Below are positions 43,819 to 52,056 of a stretch of 64,000 nt of DNA, one piece after another. How positions within the stretch are numbered: position 1 is the first letter of the stretch; each line of letters starts with the position of its first letter. The position numbers and the translations under genes are program-made. Source of the stretch: an uncultured Roseicyclus sp. (GTDB lineage Bacteria > Pseudomonadota > Alphaproteobacteria > Rhodobacterales > Rhodobacteraceae); the NCBI GenBank assembly GCA_947491935.1, contig CANLLF010000002.1:1-64000 (forward strand). Direction: 5' to 3'. The notes beneath the pieces are model-generated. The model did no database searches, was not told the DNA's origin, and worked only from the letters and a program-made list of their open reading frames with translations.

Positions 43819-44826
43819 TCAGACCACCTTGTTCGATTTCAACGTCTTGACGTTGTAATAGGTGTCATCCTCCATCGAATTTGGGATTTTACCGGTCTTA
43901 AAAGCACGACAGAGATCGCGAATTGCGTCCTCGATCGAACGTTTCGGCGTGAAGCCCAGGTCGCGGGTAATCTTGTTCGAGTTAATGTGATAGCTGCGCA
44001 TATCATCGGACGGTGTGGTGACTATGTCGATGGGCGCCTTTTCGGGGAATTCCACCTCGACAACCTCTTTCGCCAGCTCTGCAATCTCCATGATCGACAT
44101 GTTTTGAAAACCGATGTTGTAGGTCTCGTCGGCAACTTTTTCGGTTTGCGCAGTCATCAACAGACGCACGGCGTCGATGTAATCCTCGATATGCAGGTTC
44201 GGGCGCAGCTGGCTGCCCCCAAAGACGGTGATCTTGTTGTTCGTCACGGCGTGGTTGGTCAGAATGTTGACACTTAGATCCAGCCGCAAACGGGGGGCAT
44301 AGCCACAGACAGTTGCGGGTCGGAAAATAACGCCAACGAAATTGTCATCGGTGTGCTTCTTCAAGAGCGGCTCGCACATGCCCTTGTATTTGTTGTACAG
44401 TGTCAACGGCACCAGCGGATGGTCCTCGGTAACGTCGGGCTCTTCCGAGACCCCGTAGACCGACGAAGACGATGCGTAGATAAACCGCTCAACGCCGCTT
44501 TCCTTGGCAGCGATGACCAGCGGCTCGAATGCTTCTAGATTGATCGAAGTCGACAGGTTTTCGTCCAACTCGAACGACGCGTCATTCGAGATGCAGGCGA
44601 GGTGGATGACGATATCGACGTCCTTCAATGCAGAACGCAGCGTCTGGGTGTTGCGGATATCGCCTTCAACCAACAAGAAATCCGGATTGTCGAAGGGCAG
44701 AAAATCCTTGCCGAAATAGCACGTGTCCAGAGCAGTCACCTTGTAGCCTTCGGTTAACAAGACCGGGCACAAAAGAGAGCCGATGTAGCCGGCCCCGCCG
44801 GTCACCAGAACATGGGTCTTCGTCAT
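43819..44826 (-). CDS. NAD-dependent NDP-sugar epimerase
   Basis: The 335-aa extended SDR has VTGGAGYIGSLL (about 7-18), catalytic ASSSSVYGVSE with a Tyr/Lys pair in YNKYKGMCE (YxxxK), and FRPATVCGYAPRLR. The last motif is typical of the NDP-hexose 4-ketoreductase/epimerase group that includes heptose enzymes. The ATG at 44826 is the only start consistent with the Rossmann fold. It lies 4 bp from the next SDR gene and 10 bp after the transaldolase-like gene. Confidence 0.82.
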   Translation of the reverse strand: MTKTHVLVTGGAGYIGSLLCPVLLTEGYKVTALDTCYFGKDFLPFDNPDFLLVEGDIRNTQTLRSALKDVDIVIHLACISNDASFELDENLSTSINLEAFEPLVIAAKESGVERFIYASSSSVYGVSEEPDVTEDHPLVPLTLYNKYKGMCEPLLKKHTDDNFVGVIFRPATVCGYAPRLRLDLSVNILTNHAVTNNKITVFGGSQLRPNLHIEDYIDAVRLLMTAQTEKVADETYNIGFQNMSIMEIAELAKEVVEVEFPEKAPIDIVTTPSDDMRSYHINSNKITRDLGFTPKRSIEDAIRDLCRAFKTGKIPNSMEDDTYYNVKTLKSNKVV

Positions 44827-44836
44827 GGGTGTCCTC

Positions 44837-45565
44837 TCAGGAGATAGAGTAGCCAGCCGCAACAGCATCTGTGCGGAACATTTGGACCGTCTCTCGCGAG
44901 TATCGGTCCAGGTCCTTTCCAACAAGGGAAAGCTTCTTCAGGATATCGTTCGTTGCGGTGATAATGTGACAGCCACAATCGTTGGCCTGGAAAACATTCA
45001 ACAACTCGCGCGGGCTGGCCCACAAGAGTTCGGCCATCGGAAGATCAGCCAGTATGTTTAGGCATTCGGTCATATGCGGGACCGGATCAACACCGGTATC
45101 GGCAACGCGGCCTGCAAAGACCGACACGATCGCGGGCGTATCGGGCGACAGGACGGCCGCGACGGCCCGGACCTGAGCGTGAGTCATGATGGCAGTTACG
45201 TTGAGCACCACCCCGTCCGCCGAGAGGGCTGAGATAATGGGTGCCGTGCTTTCGCCTGCCGTGGTCGTCACCGGAATCTTGACGTTCACGTTGGGCGCCC
45301 AGGTGGCGATCTTTCTGGCCTGGCGCTCCATCTCGGGTAAATCGTCGGCAAAGACCTCAAGGCTTACCGGGCGGTCAGATATTTGGCTCAACAGATCCCG
45401 AGAAAACCCTTCGTAGTCGGAGATCCCAGCCTTTTTCATAAGGGTTGGGTTCGTTGTGAAACCCCTGATCTTCGGGTCTGCATACATCTCAAGTATGCCA
45501 TCAAGATCGGCCCCGTCCGCGAACAGTTTGATGTTCAGATCTGCTCCGGACATGCGTTCACCCAT
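44837..45565 (-). CDS. Transaldolase/fructose-6-phosphate aldolase-like protein
   Basis: The 242-aa protein matches the short transaldolase family. It shows KLFADGADLDGI, FTTNPTLMKKAG and the Schiff-base lysine in VNVKIPVT (near residue 98). ATNDILKKL near the end is the phosphate-binding region. In a heptose operon it may supply or remove sedoheptulose 7-phosphate, the substrate of GmhA, but that is an inference. The start at 45565 overlaps the HAD phosphatase gene by eight bases; a start four codons later is equally possible. Confidence 0.8.
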   Translation of the reverse strand: MGERMSGADLNIKLFADGADLDGILEMYADPKIRGFTTNPTLMKKAGISDYEGFSRDLLSQISDRPVSLEVFADDLPEMERQARKIATWAPNVNVKIPVTTTAGESTAPIISALSADGVVLNVTAIMTHAQVRAVAAVLSPDTPAIVSVFAGRVADTGVDPVPHMTECLNILADLPMAELLWASPRELLNVFQANDCGCHIITATNDILKKLSLVGKDLDRYSRETVQMFRTDAVAAGYSIS

Positions 45566-46118
45566 CAGATTTTTTCCACGGCGCCACAGCACAAATCCAG
45601 TCCACAGCTTCGGTTAGGTTGCTTGCTACGGCATCCGGCGTCTCCGGCGCGCTTTCGTTGCTATACGCTAAATCGACAAACACCGTGCGCACCCCCGCCG
45701 ATCGGCCACACTCAACGTCGGATGCTCTGTCGCCGACCATGAAACTTGCGGGCAGGTCTATGTCCCACATCGCTGCGGCGTCAAGCAGCATTCCCGGAGC
45801 CGGTTTGCGGCGCCGATCGGGCCGTGACCTTGTTGCTGTCGAAACCTCGATCGCGTCGATGGGGCAGGCCGCGCGCAAGCGCAGGTGCATTGCTTCCAGG
45901 ACGTCGGGCGACAAAGTGCCTACAGTGATATCCGGCTGATTGGTGACCACAATCACCAGAAACCCTTCCTCCTTCAGTCGGCTCACTGCACCAGCGGCAT
46001 CCGGGTAGAGCCGGAAGGCTTCGAGCGTGCGCGGAGCAAATGATCGGCCATCGCGAAACTCGGGAATGGTAAGGACGCCGTCACGGTCAAGAAAGACTGC
46101 GCGTCGCATGGTTACCAT
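45558..46118 (-). CDS. HAD phosphatase, GmhB-like
   Basis: The 186-aa HAD-IIIA phosphatase has nucleophile motif FLDRDGVL (about 9-16), VTNQPDI (motif II) and MVGDRASDVECG (motif IV). It resembles GmhB, which removes the 7-phosphate of heptose 1,7-bisphosphate. GmhB carries a Cys/His zinc loop in its middle; here that stretch reads STATRSRPDRRRKPAPG and the cysteines are gone. Some HAD relatives in heptose loci lack the zinc site, so the role is still the best guess. It starts at 46118 or 46109 and overlaps its neighbours. Confidence 0.78.
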   Translation of the reverse strand: MVTMRRAVFLDRDGVLTIPEFRDGRSFAPRTLEAFRLYPDAAGAVSRLKEEGFLVIVVTNQPDITVGTLSPDVLEAMHLRLRAACPIDAIEVSTATRSRPDRRRKPAPGMLLDAAAMWDIDLPASFMVGDRASDVECGRSAGVRTVFVDLAYSNESAPETPDAVASNLTEAVDWICAVAPWKKSDG

Positions 46119-46699
46119 TTTGTTGCATTACGCTTCAGGTCGGGATGCGACACCAACGCATGCCAGACGATGCCCTGGAACGCCTCTGCCAGCGGTGTAA
46201 TCAGAGCCTCGTCCAAGGTTGGCACGACGATGACCTCGTCACCCACCGTAGCCGTATGCCCGCCGTCTCGTCCGACGATACCGAAGATCTTCGCGCCACG
46301 TTCCTTGGCCAGGTCGAGCGCATGCACGAGATTCATCGATACATTCGCCGCGGCATTGCCACCGCCGACCGAAAACACCAATACGCCGTCGCCTGCGCGG
46401 ATGCGGCTTCCGGCCAGCCAACCGGCAAAGACCGTTTCCCAGCCTTCATCATTGGTCCGGGCCGTCAGTTCGGAGACGTTGTCAGTCGGCGCATATGCTT
46501 CGATATCACACAATTTGCGGAAGTCGTTGACTGCATGCCCAGCGTTTCCTGCGCTTCCTCCAACCCCCAAAATGAACAACCGCCCCCCGGCTTCACGTAC
46601 TTCCGAAAGACCGCGTGCGATCCGATCCATCTGCGCCGGGTCCAGCGACGCACAAATCTGCGCCGCCAATGCCAGGAAATTCGAAGAAAACTCAGACAT
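46112..46699 (-). CDS. gmhA: Sedoheptulose-7-phosphate isomerase-like protein
   Basis: The 195-aa protein is a SIS-domain isomerase of the GmhA type, converting sedoheptulose 7-phosphate into D-glycero-D-manno-heptose 7-phosphate. The phosphate-binding stretch is FILGVGGSAGNAGHAVNDF with SVGGGNAAANVSMNL later, and an acidic residue near DEALITPLAE is expected for catalysis. It is the first gene of the 13-gene leftward operon. Only 38 bp separate it from the TTG start of the rightward CmcI-like gene. Confidence 0.85.
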   Translation of the reverse strand: MSEFSSNFLALAAQICASLDPAQMDRIARGLSEVREAGGRLFILGVGGSAGNAGHAVNDFRKLCDIEAYAPTDNVSELTARTNDEGWETVFAGWLAGSRIRAGDGVLVFSVGGGNAAANVSMNLVHALDLAKERGAKIFGIVGRDGGHTATVGDEVIVVPTLDEALITPLAEAFQGIVWHALVSHPDLKRNATKW

Positions 46700-46737
46700 A
46701 GTGATCGCCTCGTTTATGGACACTGCTCGATAACCGA

Positions 46738-47619
46738 TTGCCAGGTCGAGGGGAACAATCCACACTCGAAAATACTGCAAATATTGAAAACATTGACATT
46801 ACGACGGGCACAGGGCTACTCCCGCGACGCACACATCGTGATTGGAATTATGCCGTGAAATTGACTCTGGACCAGGATCTGGCGACCCTGACCGTTGAAG
46901 AAAATGGAACCGAAAGGGTGCTTGCGCTCTATAGCGACGAAGCGTTCGAACTGGTTGCAAATCAATATGTGCGGGTCGGTTGGAATCAGAAGCAGGTCTA
47001 CAGCTATTCCTGGATGGGACGCCCGATCATTCAGCTACCCGACGACATGGTTCGGGTGCAAGAGGTCCTCTACTCCCTTCGGCCCGATCTGGTCATCGAA
47101 ACCGGCATTGCCCATGGAGGCTCTCTGATTTTCTATGCCTCGATCATGGAAGCGATGAACCAAGGCAGGGTCCTTGGCATCGACATCGAGATCCGACCCC
47201 ATAACCGGACCGCTGTCGAAGACCATGAACTGTATCACCGCATCGAAATGTTGGAGGGTTCGTCCGTTGACCCGGCGATTGTAGCCAAGGCGGCAAGCGC
47301 CGCGCAGGGCGCGGAAACGGTCCTCGTGATCCTCGACAGTAATCACACGTACCGCCATGTAATGGCGGAACTCGACGCATATGCTCCGTTGGTGACCAAA
47401 GGGTCATATATTCTGGTCACTGATGGCGTGATGCGCGATGTGGCGGATGTGCCGAGGGCCGGTATAAATTGGGCCGATGACAATCCTGCCAATGCCGCTG
47501 AGGATTTTGTGGCGCGCAATCCCGAATTCGTCATCGAGCAACCACCTTGGCCGTTCAACGAGTCCACACTTTCACGGAATGTCACACATTTCCCCAGCGC
47601 TTGGGTCAAACGGATTTGA
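46738..47619 (+). CDS. CmcI-like cephalosporin hydroxylase family protein
   Basis: The protein of up to 293 aa has the SAM-binding fold of the CmcI/cephalosporin hydroxylase family (RhlB-like methyltransferases). VIETGIAHGGSLIFYASIM (near 120) is motif I, GIDIEIR motif II, and VILDSNHTYRHVMAEL with YAPLVTKGSYILVTDG the metal and substrate region. Family members in polysaccharide loci are probably O-methyltransferases. The start is uncertain: the TTG at 46738 lacks a good ribosome site and no ATG lies close by. It is divergent from gmhA. Confidence 0.78.
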   Translation: MPGRGEQSTLENTANIENIDITTGTGLLPRRTHRDWNYAVKLTLDQDLATLTVEENGTERVLALYSDEAFELVANQYVRVGWNQKQVYSYSWMGRPIIQLPDDMVRVQEVLYSLRPDLVIETGIAHGGSLIFYASIMEAMNQGRVLGIDIEIRPHNRTAVEDHELYHRIEMLEGSSVDPAIVAKAASAAQGAETVLVILDSNHTYRHVMAELDAYAPLVTKGSYILVTDGVMRDVADVPRAGINWADDNPANAAEDFVARNPEFVIEQPPWPFNESTLSRNVTHFPSAWVKRI

Positions 47620-47950
47620 TCCGGATTCCGGTGAGTTGCTAGTCGCCAAAAAAATAAAGGTGTCTGAACATCTGCTTATTCGCACCTCAATCAGAGCAAT
47701 GAGACGACTGAACAACTCAGAATTTGCGTTCTGAAAAAGGTCTGTCTCTCAAGCATTTGAAAGTTTGGACGGCCTGCACTGGCTCTACAAGCCGGGCCAA
47801 AAATTGTATAGCTGACGCCACGGCGCTGCCTGCCATCTGCCCACGGCTGACCCCAGAGGGGCAGATTGGGTCGATTTGGTGGAAGAGGCTTTTTGGCTAA
47901 CCGCCGTCGCTGGCGAGTGGAGACGAGGCAAAAAGCCGGAACACCAGAGG
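47620..47950. other. 331-bp gap
   Basis: This stretch follows the CmcI-like gene and leads into an insertion-sequence remnant. ATCCGGATTCCGGT just after the stop is a weak hairpin. No gene is seen; a long open frame on the minus strand (up to 48371) is a shadow without protein-like content. Confidence 0.35.
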
Positions 47951-48320
47951 GCCATGGCGATAAGGTGATTAAAAACGTTCGCCACGCCACGCGCGAGCGG
48001 TCTTCAGCGGATGAGAAGATCGGGATTGCGCTGGGCGGCCAGACGGCGAAGATACGTTTACTTTCCCCGCCCTTGGTCGGAAGACATTGGGCGAATGTTG
48101 AACTGTGCCGCCGTGAGGGCATCGCCCAAAGAGTGTAGAACGGTTGGTCGAAGGCAACCCTGGACGTTGTGAAGACCCGTTTGGCGAATGACACGGCCCG
48201 CGTGGCAGCGCCGAATGAGGTGAAGCACCCGCGTCGGGAGTGCCGCGATTGCAAGTTGGCCGTTGCCGAAAGGGTGCCGGAGCTGTGGCTGGCCAAAAAA
48301 GGTAGGATCGCCCCCTCTGG
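47951..48320 (+). pseudogene. IS3-type OrfA remnant
   Basis: In the plus strand the fragments GDKVIKNVRHATRER, SADEKIGIALGG, ELCRREGIAQ, NGWSKA and RLANDTARVA follow one another in shifting frames. They match in order the OrfA (helix-turn-helix) of a common alphaproteobacterial IS3-group element. Several stops and at least one inserted stretch break it. No OrfB remains. Confidence 0.55.
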
Positions 48321-48823
48321 TGTCGCCGCGGCGAGGTGCATTGCCGGTCGGTGGATGGTAGAGCGACGCATGAAGGACCTGCATCCGGAACAGATGAGAT
48401 CATCCGTCTGGTGGGATGGGAACCTCGCTTGATCGGGGCAGGGCCGTCTCGTAACCTCACGGAATGTCTAAATGAACATCTTTCAACTACTTCACGACGA
48501 TCCAAGAGATTACCCTTTTCGCCAGTTCCAACTCTATCTCGCTCTTTGGTTTCAAGTTGTATCGTCAGAATAACGTTCCCTCGTCATGCTATTTTCTCGC
48601 GTAGCAGTCAGAGAAAGGGCAAAACTGCGGCCGGGGCCGTTGCTTCGCCATAATGGAGTGAGGGTCCTGGGCTATTTGTTTGCGACCGTCTGACTAGCTC
48701 AGGGTGTGACGATATCGAATTTCTGAGTGTGCCGCTCTCTACGGCGGAAGTGATTGCATTTGATAGTGAACCTGGCACCCTGGAATTCTGTTGGTCAGGC
48801 CTAATGCAAAGAATGGGCTTTGC
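48321..48823. other. 503-bp gap after IS remnant
   Basis: No gene is seen. The sequence ends at the leftward GT2 gene, whose stop is at 48824. Parts may belong to the decayed IS element on the left. Confidence 0.35.
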
Positions 48824-49657
48824 TCATCGCAGGCGCAGCTTAGAACTCAGGCAGCGGCGGCGGGTGGACCATAGCCGGGCCACGCGCTGCTCGATATGGG
48901 TTTCAAGCGCCTGCGCGACGGCAGCAGAATGGGCCGCGTCTTCAGCCAGCATCTCTTGTGCCAGCGCTTTGTATCGTTTGCGCGCCCTTAGCTTCTCACA
49001 GGGGGTGAGCACATAGTAGTCATGATCTTGAACCCTTTGAATGAAAGTTGTCGATTGTGTGCAGGTGACACGCCCGGCGATGAGCGTGGGCAACATCGCC
49101 AGATGATCCCAGGCCCACAGCCAGCCATAGCGGCGCTGCGTATCCCAGACCGGTTCCAAGACACCGGTGTTGCGCCACATCCCATAGATCCAATAGGGCA
49201 GCGTCTGGAGCAAGGTCTCCGGAGCCCGCTGCCCGGGCGGCCCGTGCGGTAGATTGGGGGCTTTCGTGAATTTCGTGCGGTCTGTGAATCGCCTTTCCAA
49301 GTTGCCAACCGCCAGCGAGGCCTCGGGGTCGGCCTGCAGCACGTTAGTCAGCTCCGACAGGTAATTCGTAGCCGACAAATCGTCATCGGCCCGCCACAGG
49401 AAATACGGGCTGTCTGCCAAGGACCAGACGGCTCGAAAATTCTCGATGACCGGAATAGTCACCGGGTTGCTGTGGTAGGCGAATCTTGGGTCGCTTCCAC
49501 ACATGTCCTGCGCGATTTCGGCAGTACGATCTGACGATGCATTGTCTAGAACAATGACCTGAAAATCAGAGTGGTCCTGTGCCGCAAGCGCCAAGAGGCT
49601 TTCCTCAAGATGAGTTTCGCCATTGTAAGTCGGCACGCCGACGGTCACCTGAGCCAT
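48824..49657 (-). CDS. Family 2 glycosyltransferase
   Basis: The 277-aa GT-A enzyme starts VTVGVPTYNGETHLEESL (3-20), the N-terminal nucleotide-binding strand of GT2. The acidic motif is FLWRADDDLSA (about 86-96), with the DxD-type DDD that holds the metal and sugar nucleotide. WAWDHLAM (near 194) supplies the later catalytic Asp. It is the last gene of the CDP-sugar operon and probably adds that sugar to a glycan or lipid carrier. Confidence 0.87.
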   Translation of the reverse strand: MAQVTVGVPTYNGETHLEESLLALAAQDHSDFQVIVLDNASSDRTAEIAQDMCGSDPRFAYHSNPVTIPVIENFRAVWSLADSPYFLWRADDDLSATNYLSELTNVLQADPEASLAVGNLERRFTDRTKFTKAPNLPHGPPGQRAPETLLQTLPYWIYGMWRNTGVLEPVWDTQRRYGWLWAWDHLAMLPTLIAGRVTCTQSTTFIQRVQDHDYYVLTPCEKLRARKRYKALAQEMLAEDAAHSAAVAQALETHIEQRVARLWSTRRRCLSSKLRLR

Positions 49658-49676
49658 GGTTGGGCGGAGCCTTTCT

Positions 49677-50257
49677 TCAATATTCGAAGCAGCGCTTCAG
49701 GGTGTCATTGGTTTTGCGCAGATCCACCCTGAGTGCACGCTTGCGCACAGAGCTGAAGATCCTGCGCAACGGCTTGCCGATGAATGGTACGCCAAAGATC
49801 GCCTCATTGCGCGCTGTGAGTCTAGTAAACCGTTCCTTGAGGGTGCCTTCACAGCGGATATCCTCGGCAGACAGGCTTTCGCCGTCATTCTCGCAAAGGT
49901 CAGGCGGAATGGCACGGAGTGCGCGATTGACTGCGAAGGCCATGATTGACTCAAAGAATTGCACAGATTGAATGACCTTTTCAGACGGACGATCTTTGGC
50001 AATACCGGCGTTGCGAAAGTCGATGCCATCGCCAATGATGCGAGCTTTTGGATCCAGAAATTCGCGCCGCATAAACAGGGACCCGCCATTGAGGCCACCG
50101 ATAGCGACAAAGGTCATTTCTTTGCCAACATACGATGCGGGCAGCGGATAGCAGACGTGGGAATAGGTTTCCCATTTAGAGCTTTCGTAGGGCGATTGGT
50201 CGAAGGCCTGGCGGGTCGAGACTGTCGGGGCAAGGGCATTCCTTTATCGAGTGTCAT
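49677..50257 (-). pseudogene. Frameshifted gene of unknown function
   Basis: From ATG 50257, 21 bp past the upstream stop, the frame reads MTLDKGMP and then fails. A second frame, open from about 50243 but lacking any start codon, reads STRQAFDQSPYESSKWETYSH, then VGKEMTFVAIGGLNGGSLFMRREFL and on to a stop at 49677. One single-base shift between about 50190 and 50245 would join them into a protein of about 190 aa. As written, only the part from ATG 50117 (146 aa) could be made. The family is not recognised. It lies between the C-methyltransferase and GT2 genes. A sequencing error is an alternative. Confidence 0.6.
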
Positions 50258-50278
50258 GCGATCGGGCACGTGCGCCGC

Positions 50279-51505
50279 CTAGAACACGTTTAAGGTCGGC
50301 ACTACGGTAACAAATTTTGCACCCCAGTCCCGGCAGTAGGCCAATTGCGCGGTGATCTCGGGCTCGAGGTTCCATGGAAGTATGACGATGTAGTCGGGTT
50401 TGACCTCTTTCAAACGCACTTCGGGCAAAATCGGGATGCGGCTGCCTGGCATGAATTTGTTTAGCTTTCCGGGACTGCGATCGACGACGAATTCCATAAG
50501 ATCGGGCCCCACGCCCGCGAAATTCATCAAAGTATTGCCTTTGGCCGCTGCACCATATCCCACGACCCGTTTCCCGTTCTCCTGTGCATCCAAGCAAAAC
50601 CGCAGAAATGTCCGTTTGATGGTCTCCGCCTGAGTTTGAAAGCCTCTGTAATACTCGTGGCTCTGCACCCCGAGGGCAGTTTCCTCGGCACGCAAGTCAC
50701 CTACGGCACGAGAGGCGACATGGGGGCCGGTTTTTGAATGTTGCACGAACACGCGCAAAGACCCCCCGTGCGTATGAATCCTTTCGACATCGAATACTTC
50801 CAGGCCATTGGCGGCCATCACACGTTCAACAGCGGTTAGGCTGAGGTAGGAAAAGTGTTCATGGTAGATCGTGTCGAATTGAGTCTGAGCCATCATGTTG
50901 CACAAATGCGGGAATTCGAATGTCGCAACTCCGGTGGGTTTGAGCAACGTCGCAAAACCCGCGACGAAATCGTTGATGTCAGGTACATGGGCCAGCACGT
51001 TATTGGCAGCCATGAGATCAGCGGCCTTGCCCTCGTCGCGTAATGCCAGCGCCGTCTCGCGCCCGAAGAACATGATGCGCGTATCAATTCCCAGATCGCG
51101 CGCCGCTTGCGCCACGGCCTCGGTAGGTTCGACCCCGAGACTGGGAATGCCGGAATCCCGGAAATTGCGTAGCAGATAACCATCATTCGATGCAATCTCG
51201 ACCACTTGGGAAGTCGCCGTCAGCCCGAACCGGGCCGTCATCTCAAGACAATATCGTTGCGCGTGGTCCAGCCATGATACGGAAGTCGAACTGAAATAAG
51301 CGTAGTCTTCGGAAAATAGCGCCTCTCGCGACGTGAAATCTTCAGTCTGCACCAGCCAACAAGTGTCGCAATACCTTACGATCAACGGAAACCAGAGCTC
51401 GGGGCCTTTCAAGGCATCTTCTTTCAGATAGGCATTTGAGGGTGGAGCGGTCCCAAGATCGATGAGGGTATGCGAAAGCGGCGCTTGGCAGGATCGGCAC
51501 TTCAT
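50279..51505 (-). CDS. NDP-sugar C-methyltransferase
   Basis: The 408-aa protein has the three-domain plan of sugar C-methyltransferases such as TcaB9 and TylC3. It has a zinc-binding N-terminus (Cys3/Cys6 and Cys46/Cys49), a SAM domain with VVEIASNDGYLL (101-112) and the catalytic-region motif TIYHEHFSYLSL (near 214). A C-terminal C-methyltransferase domain carries VVGYGAAAKGNTLMNF and PWNLEPEI. These enzymes methylate carbon 3 of a 4-keto-6-deoxy sugar. With rfbF, rfbG and an epimerase just upstream, the substrate is probably a CDP-4-keto-6-deoxyhexose. It overlaps the epimerase gene by four bases. Confidence 0.9.
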   Translation of the reverse strand: MKCRSCQAPLSHTLIDLGTAPPSNAYLKEDALKGPELWFPLIVRYCDTCWLVQTEDFTSREALFSEDYAYFSSTSVSWLDHAQRYCLEMTARFGLTATSQVVEIASNDGYLLRNFRDSGIPSLGVEPTEAVAQAARDLGIDTRIMFFGRETALALRDEGKAADLMAANNVLAHVPDINDFVAGFATLLKPTGVATFEFPHLCNMMAQTQFDTIYHEHFSYLSLTAVERVMAANGLEVFDVERIHTHGGSLRVFVQHSKTGPHVASRAVGDLRAEETALGVQSHEYYRGFQTQAETIKRTFLRFCLDAQENGKRVVGYGAAAKGNTLMNFAGVGPDLMEFVVDRSPGKLNKFMPGSRIPILPEVRLKEVKPDYIVILPWNLEPEITAQLAYCRDWGAKFVTVVPTLNVF

Positions 51506-52056
51506 GCAAAGGGCTCCACGTCTTTTAGGAACGGTAAGGAAGCATCACGATCGGATCGGACGGTGATAGTGCCTGGCCAGGGCAGCGCTATATCAGGATC
51601 AAGCGCGTTGACGCCCGCTTCCGCTGCGGAGGCATAGCTTGCGCTGTGAAAATATACCATAATCACATCGTCGCTCAGGGTCTGAAACCCGTGCCCGAAC
51701 CCGGGTGGAATATAAAGCGCATTCATTTGCTTTGCGCACAGAATGCGCGCCGTCCACCGGCCGAAGGTTGGCGCGCCACGGCGCAGATCTACGGCTACAT
51801 CCCAGATCCGCCCTGCAATGCATGTGACCAGTTTCGCTTCTGCATGGGGTCGGCGTTGCAGGTGTAGGCCGCGCAATGTGCCCTTTCTGGCGGACCAGCT
51901 GAGATTGGATTGCGCCACCGGCAACGCCAGTCCAGCCGTCCCCAGTTCGTCGCTACACAACAGCCTGACCAGCCCGCCGCGGTCATCGCGGAAGACCGTG
52001 CGCCGGACCTCGAACACATCAGGCAATTCGGTCGGTTCGAAATGCAATTTACCCAT
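51502..52056 (-). CDS. rfbC: RmlC-like 4-keto-sugar 3,5-epimerase
   Basis: The 184-aa cupin matches dTDP-4-dehydrorhamnose 3,5-epimerases. It shows RRTVFRDDRGGLVRLL, then LRGLHLQRRPHAEAKLVTCIAG with the catalytic His in GLHLQ, and YIPPGFGHGFQTLSDD with a Tyr-acid. Here it follows rfbFG, so it likely acts on CDP-4-keto-6-deoxyglucose and not on the dTDP sugar. The ATG at 52056 overlaps rfbG by eight bases and removes a long non-coding N-terminal reading. Confidence 0.87.
   Translation of the reverse strand: MGKLHFEPTELPDVFEVRRTVFRDDRGGLVRLLCSDELGTAGLALPVAQSNLSWSARKGTLRGLHLQRRPHAEAKLVTCIAGRIWDVAVDLRRGAPTFGRWTARILCAKQMNALYIPPGFGHGFQTLSDDVIMVYFHSASYASAAEAGVNALDPDIALPWPGTITVRSDRDASLPFLKDVEPFA

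Noticed and set aside
47691-48371. Open frame of 226 codons on the minus strand
   Set aside because: It shadows an IS3 OrfA remnant on the other strand; composition is not protein-like.
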